Below, piece after piece: positions 1-8,217 of a stretch of DNA of 64,000 nt. This stretch comes from Cellulomonas sp. Root930 (GTDB lineage Bacteria; Actinomycetota; Actinomycetes; Actinomycetales; Cellulomonadaceae). The stretch lies in the NCBI GenBank assembly GCA_001429255.1, contig LMJI01000001.1:3079879-3143878 (forward strand), read 5' to 3'. Numbering within the stretch: the first letter of the stretch is position 1; every line of letters begins with the position of its first letter. The position numbers and the translations under genes were made by a program. The notes beneath the pieces are model-generated. The model saw nothing but the letters and a program-made list of their open reading frames with translations. It was not told the DNA's origin and did not search any database.

Positions 1-2288
1 TGAAGTTCCACCTGGACAACGCCGTCGCCCAGAAGGGCTCCGGCCCGATCGTCTTCAACCTCGTCATCTACGACCTGCCCGGCCGCGACTGCTACGCCCT
101 GGCGTCCAACGGTGAGCTCCCCGCCACCGACGCCGGCCTGGCCCGGTACAAGACCGAGTACATCGACCCGATCGCCGCGCTGCTCAGCGACCCGAAGTAC
201 GCGGACATCCGCATCGCGGCGACGATCGAGCCCGACTCGCTGCCCAACCTGGTGACCAACATCTCGGAGGCCACCTGCCAGCAGGCGGCGCCGTACTACA
301 AGGCCGGCGTGAAGTACGCGCTCGACAAGCTGCACGCCATCCCGAACGTCTACAACTACATCGACATCGGCCACTCCGGCTGGCTCGGCTGGGACAGCAA
401 CGCCGGTCCGGCCGCCACCCTGTTCGCGGACGTCGCCAAGTCCACGACCGCCGGGTTCGCCTCGATCGACGGCTTCGTCAGCGACGTGGCCAACACGACG
501 CCGCTGAACGAGCCGTTCCTGCCGGACTCGACGATCTCGGTGGGCGGCACCCCGATCCGCTCGAGCTCGTTCTACGAGTGGAACTTCGACTTCGACGAGG
601 CCGACTTCACGGCGCACATGCACCGACTGCTCGTCGCGGCCGGCTTCCCGTCGTCACTCGGCATGCTCGTCGACACCTCGCGCAACGGCTGGGGCGGCCC
701 GGCGCGTCCGACCGCCGTGTCGACCAGCACCAACCACAACACCTACGTCAACGAGTCCAAGGTGGACAAGCGCGTCCACCGCGGCGCCTGGTGCAACCCG
801 CTCGGAGCGGGCATCGGCGAGCTCCCGCAGGCGTCCCCCGCCGGCTACGCCGGCTCGTACATCGACGCGTTCGTCTGGATCAAGCCCCCGGGTGAGTCCG
901 ACGGTGCGTCGTCCGACATCCCGAACGACCAGGGCAAGCGGTTCGACCGCATGTGCGACCCGACCTTCGTGTCGCCCAAGCTGTCCAACCAGCTGACCGG
1001 CGCCACGCCGAACGCGCCGCTGGCCGGCCAGTGGTTCGAGGACCAGTTCAAGACCCTCGTCGCCAACGCCTACCCCGTCCTCGCGGGTGGCACGACTCCC
1101 CCGGTCGACACGACGGCGCCCTCGGTGCCGGCGGGCCTGACGGCCGGCACGCCGACCTCGACGTCGGTCCCGCTGTCCTGGACCGCGTCGACCGACAACG
1201 TGGCCGTGACCGGCTACAACGTCTACCGCGGCACCACCCTGGTGGGCACCTCCACCTCGACGAGCTACACCGTGACCGGCCTGACCGCGGCCACCGCGTA
1301 CTCGTTCACCGTCCGCGCCAAGGACGCCGCCGGGAACCTCTCGGCTGCTTCCACCGCGGTCTCCGCCACGACGGCGACCGGCACGGTCACCGACACGACG
1401 GCGCCCTCGGTCCCGACCGGTCTGACGGCCGGCACCACCACCACGACGTCGGTCCCGCTCTCATGGAACGCGTCGACCGACAACACCGGTGGCACCGGCG
1501 TCGCCGGCTACGAGGTCTACCGCGGCTCCACGCTCGTGGCGACGACCACCTCGACGAGCTACACCGTGACCGGCCTGAGCGCCGCCACCGCGTACTCGTT
1601 CACCGTCCGCGCCAAGGACCTCGCGGGCAACGTCTCGGCGGCGTCCTCGGCCGTCTCGGCGACCACCCAGACCGGCACGGTCACGGACACGACGGCGCCC
1701 TCGGTGCCGGCGGGCCTGACGGCCGGCACCACCACGACGACGTCGGTCCCGCTGTCCTGGACCGCGTCCACCGACAACGTGGCCGTCACCGGCTACGACG
1801 TCTACCGCGGCTCCACGCTCGTGGCGACGACCACCTCGACGAGCTACACCGTGACCGGCCTGTCCGCCGCCACCGCGTACTCGTTCACGGTCCGCGCCAA
1901 GGACGCCGCCGGCAACGTCTCGGCACCGTCCGCTGCCGTCTCGGCGACCACGCAGTCGGGGTCGTCGACCGGCACCTGCTCGGTCAAGTACACCGCCAGC
2001 AGCTGGAACACGGGCTTCACCGCCTCGGTGAAGGTCACCAACACCGGCACGACGGCGTTGAGCAGCTGGACCCTCGGGTTCACGTTCGCCAACGGCCAGA
2101 CCGTCACGCAGGGCTGGAGCGCCGACTGGTCGCAGTCCGGCACGGCGGTCACCGCCAAGAACGCGGCGTGGAACGGCACCCTCGGTGCCGGCCAGAGCAC
2201 CGACATCGGGTTCAACGGCTCCCACACGGGGACCAACACCAACCCGACGGCGTTCACGCTCAACGGCGCCACCTGCACCAACGCGTGA
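1..2288 (+). CDS. cbhA: Secreted GH6 cellobiohydrolase with three Fn3 domains and a C-terminal CBM2 (5' end missing)
   Basis: The gene is open from the window edge, reading from base 3. The visible part starts inside a GH6 catalytic domain: IYDLPGRDC followed by ASNGEL, then IEPDSLPN, are hallmark GH6 segments around the catalytic aspartates. After the catalytic domain (to about base 1080) come three fibronectin type III repeats (1106-1959) and a CBM2 cellulose-binding module (about 1975-2285) with flanking cysteines and conserved tryptophans. The order GH6-Fn3x3-CBM2 is that of Cellulomonas fimi CbhA (Cel6B), a secreted exo-acting cellulase releasing cellobiose. The signal peptide lies outside the window. 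A strong terminator follows, then the endoglucanase gene 80 bp downstream. Family assignment is very secure; exo mode is inferred from architecture. Confidence 0.95.
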   Translation, partial: KFHLDNAVAQKGSGPIVFNLVIYDLPGRDCYALASNGELPATDAGLARYKTEYIDPIAALLSDPKYADIRIAATIEPDSLPNLVTNISEATCQQAAPYYKAGVKYALDKLHAIPNVYNYIDIGHSGWLGWDSNAGPAATLFADVAKSTTAGFASIDGFVSDVANTTPLNEPFLPDSTISVGGTPIRSSSFYEWNFDFDEADFTAHMHRLLVAAGFPSSLGMLVDTSRNGWGGPARPTAVSTSTNHNTYVNESKVDKRVHRGAWCNPLGAGIGELPQASPAGYAGSYIDAFVWIKPPGESDGASSDIPNDQGKRFDRMCDPTFVSPKLSNQLTGATPNAPLAGQWFEDQFKTLVANAYPVLAGGTTPPVDTTAPSVPAGLTAGTPTSTSVPLSWTASTDNVAVTGYNVYRGTTLVGTSTSTSYTVTGLTAATAYSFTVRAKDAAGNLSAASTAVSATTATGTVTDTTAPSVPTGLTAGTTTTTSVPLSWNASTDNTGGTGVAGYEVYRGSTLVATTTSTSYTVTGLSAATAYSFTVRAKDLAGNVSAASSAVSATTQTGTVTDTTAPSVPAGLTAGTTTTTSVPLSWTASTDNVAVTGYDVYRGSTLVATTTSTSYTVTGLSAATAYSFTVRAKDAAGNVSAPSAAVSATTQSGSSTGTCSVKYTASSWNTGFTASVKVTNTGTTALSSWTLGFTFANGQTVTQGWSADWSQSGTAVTAKNAAWNGTLGAGQSTDIGFNGSHTGTNTNPTAFTLNGATCTNA
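1106..1959 (+). repeat. Three tandem Fn3-encoding DNA repeats inside cbhA
   Basis: Three copies of about 285-295 bp begin at 1106, 1392 and 1686, each opening with the same words (GACACGACGGCGCCCTCGG). They stay nearly identical at DNA level through the TSYTVTGL and AYSFTVRAKD segments. Copy two carries a short GGTG insertion. Such similarity suggests recent duplication or gene conversion and makes the locus prone to recombination. Confidence 0.9.
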
Positions 2289-2301
2289 CCTGACGGCATG
2301 A

Positions 2302-2338
2302 CGAGCGGGGGTCCTCCAGCCAGGAGGGCCCCCGCTCG
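2302..2338 (+). terminator. Rho-independent-type hairpin after cbhA
   Basis: A 16-bp stem (2302-2317 with 2323-2338, one G-U pair) closes a 5-nt AGCCA loop 14 bp after the cbhA stop. There is no U-tract, as is usual in high-GC actinobacteria. It separates cbhA from cenD, so read-through would be partial. Confidence 0.8.
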
Positions 2339-2368
2339 ACCGTTCCGACCGACCACCTGAGGAGAACC

Positions 2369-4582
2369 GTGTCGTCCACCCATCGCCTGCGCGCGCTCGC
2401 CACCAGCGTCGCCGCCACCGCCGCCCTGACGGCCCCGCTCGTGCTCGGCGCCGTCCCCGCCCATGCCGCAGCCGGGGACGACTGGCTGCACGTGTCGGGC
2501 AACAAGATCGTCGACGAGGCCGGCAAGGAGGTCTGGCTGACGGGCACCAACTGGTTCGGGTTCAACGCGAGCGAGCGCGTCTTCCACGGCCTCTGGTCGG
2601 GCAACATCACCACCATCACCAAGGGCATGGCCGACCGCGGCATCAACACCGTCCGCGTGCCCATCTCCACGCAGCTGTTGCTCGAGTGGAAGGCCGGGAC
2701 GTTCCTGAAGCCGAACGTCAACACGTACGCCAACCCCGAGCTCGAGGGCCTGAACAGCCTGCAGATCTTCGACCACTGGCTGACCCTGTGCGAGAAGTAC
2801 GGCATCAAGGTCTTCCTCGACGTGCACAGCGCGGAGGCGGACAACGCCGGCCACGTCTACCCGGTGTGGTGGAAGGGGGCGATCACCACCGAGGACGTCT
2901 ACGCGGGCTGGGAGTGGGTGGCCGAGCGGTACAAGAACAACGACACGATCATCGGCGCGGACGTGAAGAACGAGCCGCACGGCACGCAGGGCGCCACCGA
3001 GCGCGCCAAGTGGGACGGGTCCAGCGACAAGGACAACTTCAAGCACTTCGCGCAGACCGCCGGGCGCAGGATCCTCGCGATCAACCCGCACTGGCTGATC
3101 TTCGTCGAGGGCATCGAGGTCTACCCGAAGCCGGGGGTGCCGTGGACCTCGACGGGGCTCACGGACTACTACGGCACCTGGTGGGGCGGGAACCTGCGCG
3201 GCGTGAAGGACTTCCCGATCGACCTCGGCGCGAACCAGGACCAGCTGGTCTACTCCCCGCACGACTACGGACCGCTGGTCTTCGACCAGCCGTGGTTCCA
3301 GGGCACGTGGGACCGGACCACGCTCGAGCGTGACGTGTGGGACCCGAACTGGCTCTACCTGCACAAGCAGAACACCGCGCCGCTGCTCATCGGCGAGTGG
3401 GGCGGCTTCATGGACGGCGGCCGCAACGAGAAGTGGATGACCGCGCTGCGCGACCTCATCGTCGAGCGGCGGATGAGCCACACGTTCTGGGTGCTCAACC
3501 CGAACTCCGGCGACACCGGCGGCCTGCTCAACCACGACTGGACCACCTGGGACGAGCCCAAGTACGCGCTCCTGAAGCCCTCGCTGTGGCAGGACGGAGG
3601 CAAGTTCGTCAGCCTCGACCACACGGTCAGGCTCGGCGGGGCGGGCAGCACCACGGGCAAGTCCCTCTCCGAGGTCGGCGCTCAGCCGGGCGACGTCTCC
3701 GCTCCGACGGTGCCGGCCAACCTCGCCGTGGGGACGCCGTCCACCACGAGCGTGCCGCTGACCTGGTCCCCGTCGACGGACGCCGGGTCGGGGGTCGCGG
3801 GGTACGAGGTGTACCGCGGGACGACCCTCGTGGCGACGACGACGTCGACCGCGTTCACCGTGACCGGGCTGACGGCGGACACGTCGTACTCGTTCACCGT
3901 GCGGGCCAAGGACGTCGCGGGGAACGTGTCCGCCGCGTCGACGCCGGTGACCACGCGGACCGCCGTCGGGGGCACCGCCGACACCGTGGCACCGACGGCC
4001 CCGACCGGTCTGGAAGCCGGCACGGGGACGACGACCACGATCCCGCTGCGCTGGACGCCGTCCACGGACAACGTGGCGGTGACCGGCTACGACGTCTACC
4101 GGGCGGGCACGCTCGTCGGCAGCAGCACGACGCCGAGCTGGACCGCGACCGGCCTGGCGGCCGGGACGTCCTACGTGTTCACGGTCGTGGCGAAGGACGC
4201 CGCCGGCAACCGGTCCGCGGCCTCCACCGCGCTGACCGCGTACACGGCTCCGGACGTGGCCACCGGCTCGTGCGCGGTGACCTACGCGGCGAACAGCTGG
4301 AGCTCGGGGTTCACCGGGTCGATCCGGATCACCAACACCGGGACCACCGCGCTGACCGGGTGGACGCTCGGGTTCGGGTTCGCCGACGGCCAGACCGTGA
4401 CGCAGGGCTGGAGCGCGGCGTTCACCCAGACCGGGTCGTCGGTGACCGCGACCGGGCTGGCCTGGAACTCGACGCTCGCGCCCGGGGCGAGCACCGAGAT
4501 CGGGTTCAACGGCTCGCACACCGGCACGAACACGGCTCCGCGCGCGTTCACGGTGAACGGCGCAGCCTGCACCGTGCGATGA
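2369..4582 (+). CDS. cenD: Secreted GH5 endo-1,4-beta-glucanase with two Fn3 domains and CBM2
   Basis: The GTG start at 2369 follows a GGAGA ribosome site. A signal peptide of about 31 residues ends at AHA-A. The GH5 catalytic domain covers roughly residues 35-420, with acid/base E202 in VKNEPHG and nucleophile E343 in LIGEWGG. Two Fn3 domains follow (about 445-630) and a CBM2 (about 635-737) with its terminal cysteine pair. The 737-residue GH5-Fn3x2-CBM2 plan matches C. fimi CenD. It should cut internal cellulose bonds outside the cell, making chain ends for the upstream cellobiohydrolase. The Fn3 and CBM2 sequences resemble those of cbhA, so the two genes probably share module ancestry. Confidence 0.95.
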   Translation: MSSTHRLRALATSVAATAALTAPLVLGAVPAHAAAGDDWLHVSGNKIVDEAGKEVWLTGTNWFGFNASERVFHGLWSGNITTITKGMADRGINTVRVPISTQLLLEWKAGTFLKPNVNTYANPELEGLNSLQIFDHWLTLCEKYGIKVFLDVHSAEADNAGHVYPVWWKGAITTEDVYAGWEWVAERYKNNDTIIGADVKNEPHGTQGATERAKWDGSSDKDNFKHFAQTAGRRILAINPHWLIFVEGIEVYPKPGVPWTSTGLTDYYGTWWGGNLRGVKDFPIDLGANQDQLVYSPHDYGPLVFDQPWFQGTWDRTTLERDVWDPNWLYLHKQNTAPLLIGEWGGFMDGGRNEKWMTALRDLIVERRMSHTFWVLNPNSGDTGGLLNHDWTTWDEPKYALLKPSLWQDGGKFVSLDHTVRLGGAGSTTGKSLSEVGAQPGDVSAPTVPANLAVGTPSTTSVPLTWSPSTDAGSGVAGYEVYRGTTLVATTTSTAFTVTGLTADTSYSFTVRAKDVAGNVSAASTPVTTRTAVGGTADTVAPTAPTGLEAGTGTTTTIPLRWTPSTDNVAVTGYDVYRAGTLVGSSTTPSWTATGLAAGTSYVFTVVAKDAAGNRSAASTALTAYTAPDVATGSCAVTYAANSWSSGFTGSIRITNTGTTALTGWTLGFGFADGQTVTQGWSAAFTQTGSSVTATGLAWNSTLAPGASTEIGFNGSHTGTNTAPRAFTVNGAACTVR

Positions 4583-4585
4583 CGC

Positions 4586-4628
4586 CCTGAGGCGCGGGGG
4601 TCCGGGCAGGCGGACCCCCGCCCTCAGG
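4586..4628. terminator. Bidirectional terminator between cenD and the aldolase gene
   Basis: An inner 10-bp stem (4595-4604 with 4611-4620, 6-nt loop) is flanked by a 7-bp outer stem (4586-4592 with 4622-4628). The outer arm overlaps the stop codon of the convergent aldolase gene, so the hairpin can serve both strands. Confidence 0.75.
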
Positions 4629-5670
4629 AGACAGCGTCCTTGACCGCGGTGACCAGCTCGTCGACGTCGGCCTCGGTGGTGTCGAACGCGCACATCAGCC
4701 GGACCTCGCCCGTCTCGACGATCCAGTCGTAGAACCGCCACCGGCGGCGCAGCACGTCGGCCACCCCGGCGGGGAAGATCACGAAGATGCCGTTCGCCTG
4801 CGTGGGCCGCGTCACCTGCACCCCCGGCAGGTGCTCGATCCCGGCGCGCAGCCGGGCAGCCATGGCGTTCGCGTGCCGGGCCGAGCGCAGCCAGAGGTCG
4901 CCCTCGAACAGGGCGACGAGCTGCGCGGACGCGAACCGCATCTTGGACGCGAGCTGCATGTCCATCTTGCGCAGGTACGTCAGGCCGCCGTCCGCCGCGG
5001 GGTCGAGCACCACCACGGCCTCGCCGAAGAGGAGCCCGTTCTTGGTGCCGCCGAGCGACAGGATGTCGACGCCCGCGTCGGTGGTCAACGCGCGCAGCGG
5101 CACGTCGAGGGCGGCGGCCGCGTTGGAGATCCGGGCCCCGTCGAGGTGCAGCCGCATCCCGTGCGCGTGCGCCTGGTCCGCCAGCGCGCGGACCTCGTCG
5201 GGCGTGTAGACGGTGCCCAGCTCGGTCGCCTGCGTGATCGAGACCACGCCCGGCTGCGCGCGGTGCTCGTCGCCGAACCCCCACGCCTGCGTCGCCACGA
5301 GCTCCGGGGTCAGCTTGCCGTCGGGGGTGGGCACGGTGAGCAGCTTGATGCCGCCCATCCGCTCGGGGGCCCCGTTCTCGTCGGTGTGGATGTGCGCGGT
5401 CTCGGCGCACACGACGGCGCCCCAGCGCGGGAGCACGGACTGCAGCGACAGCACGTTCGCCCCCGTGCCGTTGAACACGGGGAACGCCGTCGCCTGGTCG
5501 CCGAAGTGCTGGGCGACGACCTCCTGCAGCCGGGTCGTGTACACGTCCTCGCCGTACGCGGTCTGGTGGCCACCGTTGGCCTCCGCGATCGCGGCGAGCA
5601 CCTCGGGGTGCACCCCCGCGTAGTTGTCGGAGGCGAAGTCTCGGCGGTCGGCGTCATGCAGTCGGGTCAC
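4624..5670 (-). CDS. ltaE: Low-specificity L-threonine aldolase (PLP-dependent)
   Basis: This protein of about 348 residues belongs to the fold-type I PLP beta-eliminating lyase family. It would split threonine or allo-threonine into glycine and acetaldehyde in the cytoplasm. FASDNYAGVHPE near the N-terminus is typical. HLDGARISNAA supplies the aspartate facing the pyridine nitrogen, and SLGGTKNG carries the Schiff-base lysine. I choose the GTG at 5670 (VTRLHDADRRDF), preceded by GGGGAAGA. An ATG at 5727 would add 19 residues that look non-conserved and would crowd the divergent neighbour's promoter. It is convergent with cenD. Confidence 0.9.
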   Translation of the reverse strand: MTRLHDADRRDFASDNYAGVHPEVLAAIAEANGGHQTAYGEDVYTTRLQEVVAQHFGDQATAFPVFNGTGANVLSLQSVLPRWGAVVCAETAHIHTDENGAPERMGGIKLLTVPTPDGKLTPELVATQAWGFGDEHRAQPGVVSITQATELGTVYTPDEVRALADQAHAHGMRLHLDGARISNAAAALDVPLRALTTDAGVDILSLGGTKNGLLFGEAVVVLDPAADGGLTYLRKMDMQLASKMRFASAQLVALFEGDLWLRSARHANAMAARLRAGIEHLPGVQVTRPTQANGIFVIFPAGVADVLRRRWRFYDWIVETGEVRLMCAFDTTEADVDELVTAVKDAVS

Positions 5671-5756
5671 GGGTCCATCTTCCCCGACGTCAGGGCCGCA
5701 CCTGCGCACGACGGGCACGTGCGGCATGATCCGACCAGACCAGAAGGAGGACGACG

Positions 5757-6245
5757 GTGCACCAGCACGACGCAGCCCCGGACGACGGCCGTCGGGAGAC
5801 CGACAACGAGCGCGCGGACCGCAACTGGGACGAGCTCATGCAGGAGCTCCGGGTCACCCAGACCGGCACGCAGATCCTCACGGGCTTCCTGCTGACGATC
5901 CCGTTCCAGCAGCGGTTCGCGGACCTGGACGCCTACCAGGAGGACCTGTACCTGGTCCTGGTGCTCCTGGCCGTGCTGGCGACCACGCTGATCACCGCCC
6001 CCGCGAGCCTGCACCGCGTCCTGTTCCGCCAGCGCCTCAAGCCGGAGCTCGTCTCGGCGGGGAACCGGCTCGCGCGTGCGGGGCTGGTGGTCCTGGCCTT
6101 CGTCATGGCCGGCAGCGCGATGCTCGTGTTCGACGTCGTCCTCACCCGGACCGCGGGCTGGACGGTGGGGATCGTCGCGATCCTCGTCATCACCGCGGTG
6201 TGGTGGGCGTTCCCGAAGCTGCTCGCCCGGGGGGCCCGGGACTGA
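5757..6245 (+). CDS. DUF6328 family membrane protein
   Basis: A 162-residue protein with a GTG start 6 nt after a strong AGAAGGAGG site. The N-terminal third is hydrophilic, with the recognisable segment ELRVTQTGTQILTGFLLTIP. About four membrane helices follow (around residues 37-53, 63-80, 105-125 and 132-150). This matches actinobacterial DUF6328, sometimes loosely called a sodium:proton antiporter; no transport residues can be pointed to here. It is a single-gene unit diverging from the aldolase. Function unknown. Confidence 0.8.
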   Translation: MHQHDAAPDDGRRETDNERADRNWDELMQELRVTQTGTQILTGFLLTIPFQQRFADLDAYQEDLYLVLVLLAVLATTLITAPASLHRVLFRQRLKPELVSAGNRLARAGLVVLAFVMAGSAMLVFDVVLTRTAGWTVGIVAILVITAVWWAFPKLLARGARD

Positions 6246-6252
6246 CGGCGCG

Positions 6253-6657
6253 TCAGGCCGTCGCGGACTCCCGGCAGCTCGCGCACGTGCCGACCAGCTC
6301 GATCGTGTGGTCGACGTCGTCGAACCCGTGCGCCGCGCCCACCTGGGCCGCCCACGCCTCCGCCTGGCCCGCCTCGATCTCGACCGTCCGCCCGCAGGAG
6401 CGGCACACGAGGTGGTGGTGGTGGCTGCGCTGCTCGCACCGGCGGTAGACGGACTCCCCGTCCTCGGTGCGCAGCACGTCGACGTCACCGTGCTCGGTGA
6501 GGCTCTGCACCGCGCGGTACACCGTGGCCAGGCCGACGCTCGAGCCCCGCGCACGGAGCATCTCGTGCAGCTGCTGGGCGCTGCGGAACTCGTCGACGTC
6601 CTCGAGGAGGTCGAGGATCTCGGCGCGCTGACGCGTCTGCCGCGGCACGACCACCAT
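6253..6657 (-). CDS. Fur-family metal-responsive repressor, Zur-like
   Basis: A 134-residue ferric-uptake-regulator family protein. The N-terminal winged helix contains GLATVYRAVQSL, the conserved recognition helix. The histidine cluster SHHHHLVC leads into the first CxxC (CRSC), and CASC near the C-terminus is the second; together they form the structural zinc site. Actinobacterial Fur paralogues include Zur, Fur and Nur. Sequence features lean towards Zur (zinc) but do not settle it, and no zinc-uptake genes are adjacent. Its promoter contains an imperfect dyad that could be an autoregulatory site. Confidence 0.88.
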   Translation of the reverse strand: MVVVPRQTRQRAEILDLLEDVDEFRSAQQLHEMLRARGSSVGLATVYRAVQSLTEHGDVDVLRTEDGESVYRRCEQRSHHHHLVCRSCGRTVEIEAGQAEAWAAQVGAAHGFDDVDHTIELVGTCASCRESATA

Positions 6658-6676
6658 CAGAGCGACCCCCTCTTGC

Positions 6677-6696
6677 TGAGACTGGTTCCCACTATA
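6677..6696 (-). promoter_or_regulatory. Putative promoter and Fur/Zur-type dyad of the regulator gene
   Basis: Reading on the minus strand, TATAGT (6696-6691) is a good -10 hexamer. TGGGAACCAGTCTCA (6691-6677) sits just downstream, where the transcript should begin. Its outer positions are symmetrical (TG.GA...TC.CA), reminiscent of 15-bp Fur/Zur boxes, but the centre is not. No clear -35 is seen. Confidence 0.4.
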
Positions 6697-6700
6697 ACGC

Positions 6701-6738
6701 GACCGAGCCCCCGATCCCGAAGGATCGAGGGCTCGGTC
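6701..6738 (-). terminator. Terminator of the HU gene
   Basis: A 10-bp outer stem (GACCGAGCCC, 6701-6710, with 6729-6738) continues into an inner CGATCC/GGATCG stem with a tight CGA-type loop. It lies 12 bp beyond the HU stop codon and immediately upstream of the Fur-family promoter, insulating the two genes. Confidence 0.8.
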
Positions 6739-6750
6739 GAGGTGCTGAGG

Positions 6751-7032
6751 TCAGCCCTGGACGGCGCGCTTGAGGGCGCTGCCGGCCGTGAGCTTGACGC
6801 GGTAGCCCGCGGGGATCTCGAGCTTCTCACCCGTCTGGGGGTTGATGCCCGTGCGGGCGCCGCGCTCGGCGCGGGCGACGGCCAGGAAGCCGGGGATCGT
6901 GACGGCCTCGCCGGCGCTGAGGTTCTCGACGAGAACCTCCTGGAAGGCCTTGAGGGCCTTGTCCGCGTCGGTGTTGGACAGGCCGGTCTTGGCCGCGACG
7001 GCCTGGACGAGCTCGGTGCGGTTCACGCTCAC
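6751..7032 (-). CDS. hup: Histone-like DNA-binding protein HU
   Basis: A 93-residue HU/IHF-family protein starting at the GTG at 7032, behind GAGGAG with 8-nt spacing. It opens with NRTELVQAVAAKTGLS and carries the family signature around GFLAVARAERGARTG, then INPQTGEKLEI, which forms the DNA-gripping beta arm. HU homodimers bend and compact DNA. This is the short form, without the lysine-rich C-terminal tail of mycobacterial HupB. It is monocistronic with its own terminator. Confidence 0.95.
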   Translation of the reverse strand: MSVNRTELVQAVAAKTGLSNTDADKALKAFQEVLVENLSAGEAVTIPGFLAVARAERGARTGINPQTGEKLEIPAGYRVKLTAGSALKRAVQG

Positions 7033-7176
7033 TGGATGTGCTCCTCTGTGTTCACTCGGACATGCAGGCCCACTTCCGGGCCATCCCCCGGGCGCGCGGC
7101 AGAACCGCGGCAACCGGGGACGATCGGCTGACACTAACCCGGGAGAGGCGTGTTTCCGTGCATCGGGCGTGTCGCG

Positions 7177-8217
7177 TCACCTGTGCGTTCGCGCCAGGAG
7201 CCCCTCGGCGGGCAGCGTGGTGATCACCCTGGCGGGGTCCAGGTGGTGCTCCGCGGCGCGTGCGCAGCCCGCCATGAGCCAGTCCAGCTGGCCGGGGGCA
7301 TGGGCGTCCGTGTCGATGGAGAAGTCGCAGCCGGCGTCGATCGCGACCGCGAGGAGCTCGTGCGGAGGATCGAGCCGGTCGGGGCGGCAGTTGATCTCGA
7401 CCGCGACCCCGTGCTCCGCGCAGGCGTCGAACACCGCGCGGGCGTCGAACTCGCTCTGCGGCCGGCTCTTGCCCTTGATCTGACGGCCCGTGCAGTGCCC
7501 CAGGACGTCAGTGCGCGGGTTGCTCACGGCGGCGATCATCCGGCGCGTCATCGGCCCCGACTCCATGCGGAGCTTCGAGTGGACCGACGCCACGACGACG
7601 TCGAGCTGGTCGAGCAGGTCGGGGTCCTGGTCCAGCGCGCCGTCGTCGAGGATGTCGACCTCGATCCCGGTCAGGACGCGGAACGGGCCCACCGCGCGGT
7701 TCAGCGCCGCCACCTGGTCGAGCTGGGCGCGCAGCCGCGACGCCGACAGGCCGTTGGCCACCGTCAGCCGCGGCGAGTGGTCCGTGATCGCGAGGTACTC
7801 GTGCCCCAGCTCGAGGGCCGCCAGGACCATCTCCTGGATCGGCGTCGCCCCGTCCGACGCCTCGGTGTGGGAGTGCAGGTCGCCGCGCAGCGCCTCGCGC
7901 AGGGCGACCGCACCGGGGTCCGCGGCGGCCGCGCGCGCCTCCGCGTACTCGGCTTCGAGACTGTCGAGGTACTCGACGCGCTTGCCACGGAGCACGTGCG
8001 CGACGACGTCCGCCGTGCGCGCACCGACCGACGGCAGGTCCGCCAGCGAGCCCGACGCGGCGAGCGCCGTCAGGCGGTCGGCCGCCTGACGTTCGACACT
8101 GACGGCGGCCTTGCGGAAGGCCTCGCTGCGGTACGGGCTCGCCTGGGCACGCTCCAGCAGGAAGGCGATCCGTCTCAGTGCGGCGACGGCATCGGCCTGC
8201 CGGTCCGCCGCGCTCAC
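7177..8217 (-). CDS. HhH plus PHP-domain phosphoesterase (PolX-like C-terminal half) coupled to ku
   Basis: This 346-residue protein has a helix-hairpin-helix region (LPSVGARTADVVAHVL, about residues 60-80) followed by a PHP metal-dependent phosphoesterase domain from about residue 108. Visible metal ligands are DLHSHTEASDG, AITDHS, GIEVDI, ASVHSK, LGHCTG and DTDAHAP. The arrangement resembles the C-terminal part of bacterial PolX without its polymerase palm. Its GTG start overlaps the ku stop codon (GTGA), so it is translationally coupled to Ku. That points to end-processing in DNA repair, although a histidinol-phosphatase-like or other role cannot be excluded. Confidence 0.85.
   Translation of the reverse strand: MSAADRQADAVAALRRIAFLLERAQASPYRSEAFRKAAVSVERQAADRLTALAASGSLADLPSVGARTADVVAHVLRGKRVEYLDSLEAEYAEARAAAADPGAVALREALRGDLHSHTEASDGATPIQEMVLAALELGHEYLAITDHSPRLTVANGLSASRLRAQLDQVAALNRAVGPFRVLTGIEVDILDDGALDQDPDLLDQLDVVVASVHSKLRMESGPMTRRMIAAVSNPRTDVLGHCTGRQIKGKSRPQSEFDARAVFDACAEHGVAVEINCRPDRLDPPHELLAVAIDAGCDFSIDTDAHAPGQLDWLMAGCARAAEHHLDPARVITTLPAEGLLARTHR

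Noticed and set aside
1844..5410. Minus-strand open frame of over 1100 codons across cbhA and cenD
   Set aside because: It lies antisense to two clear cellulase genes and the aldolase, has Arg/Pro/Gly-rich low-information sequence and no ribosome site. It is a shadow of high third-position GC.
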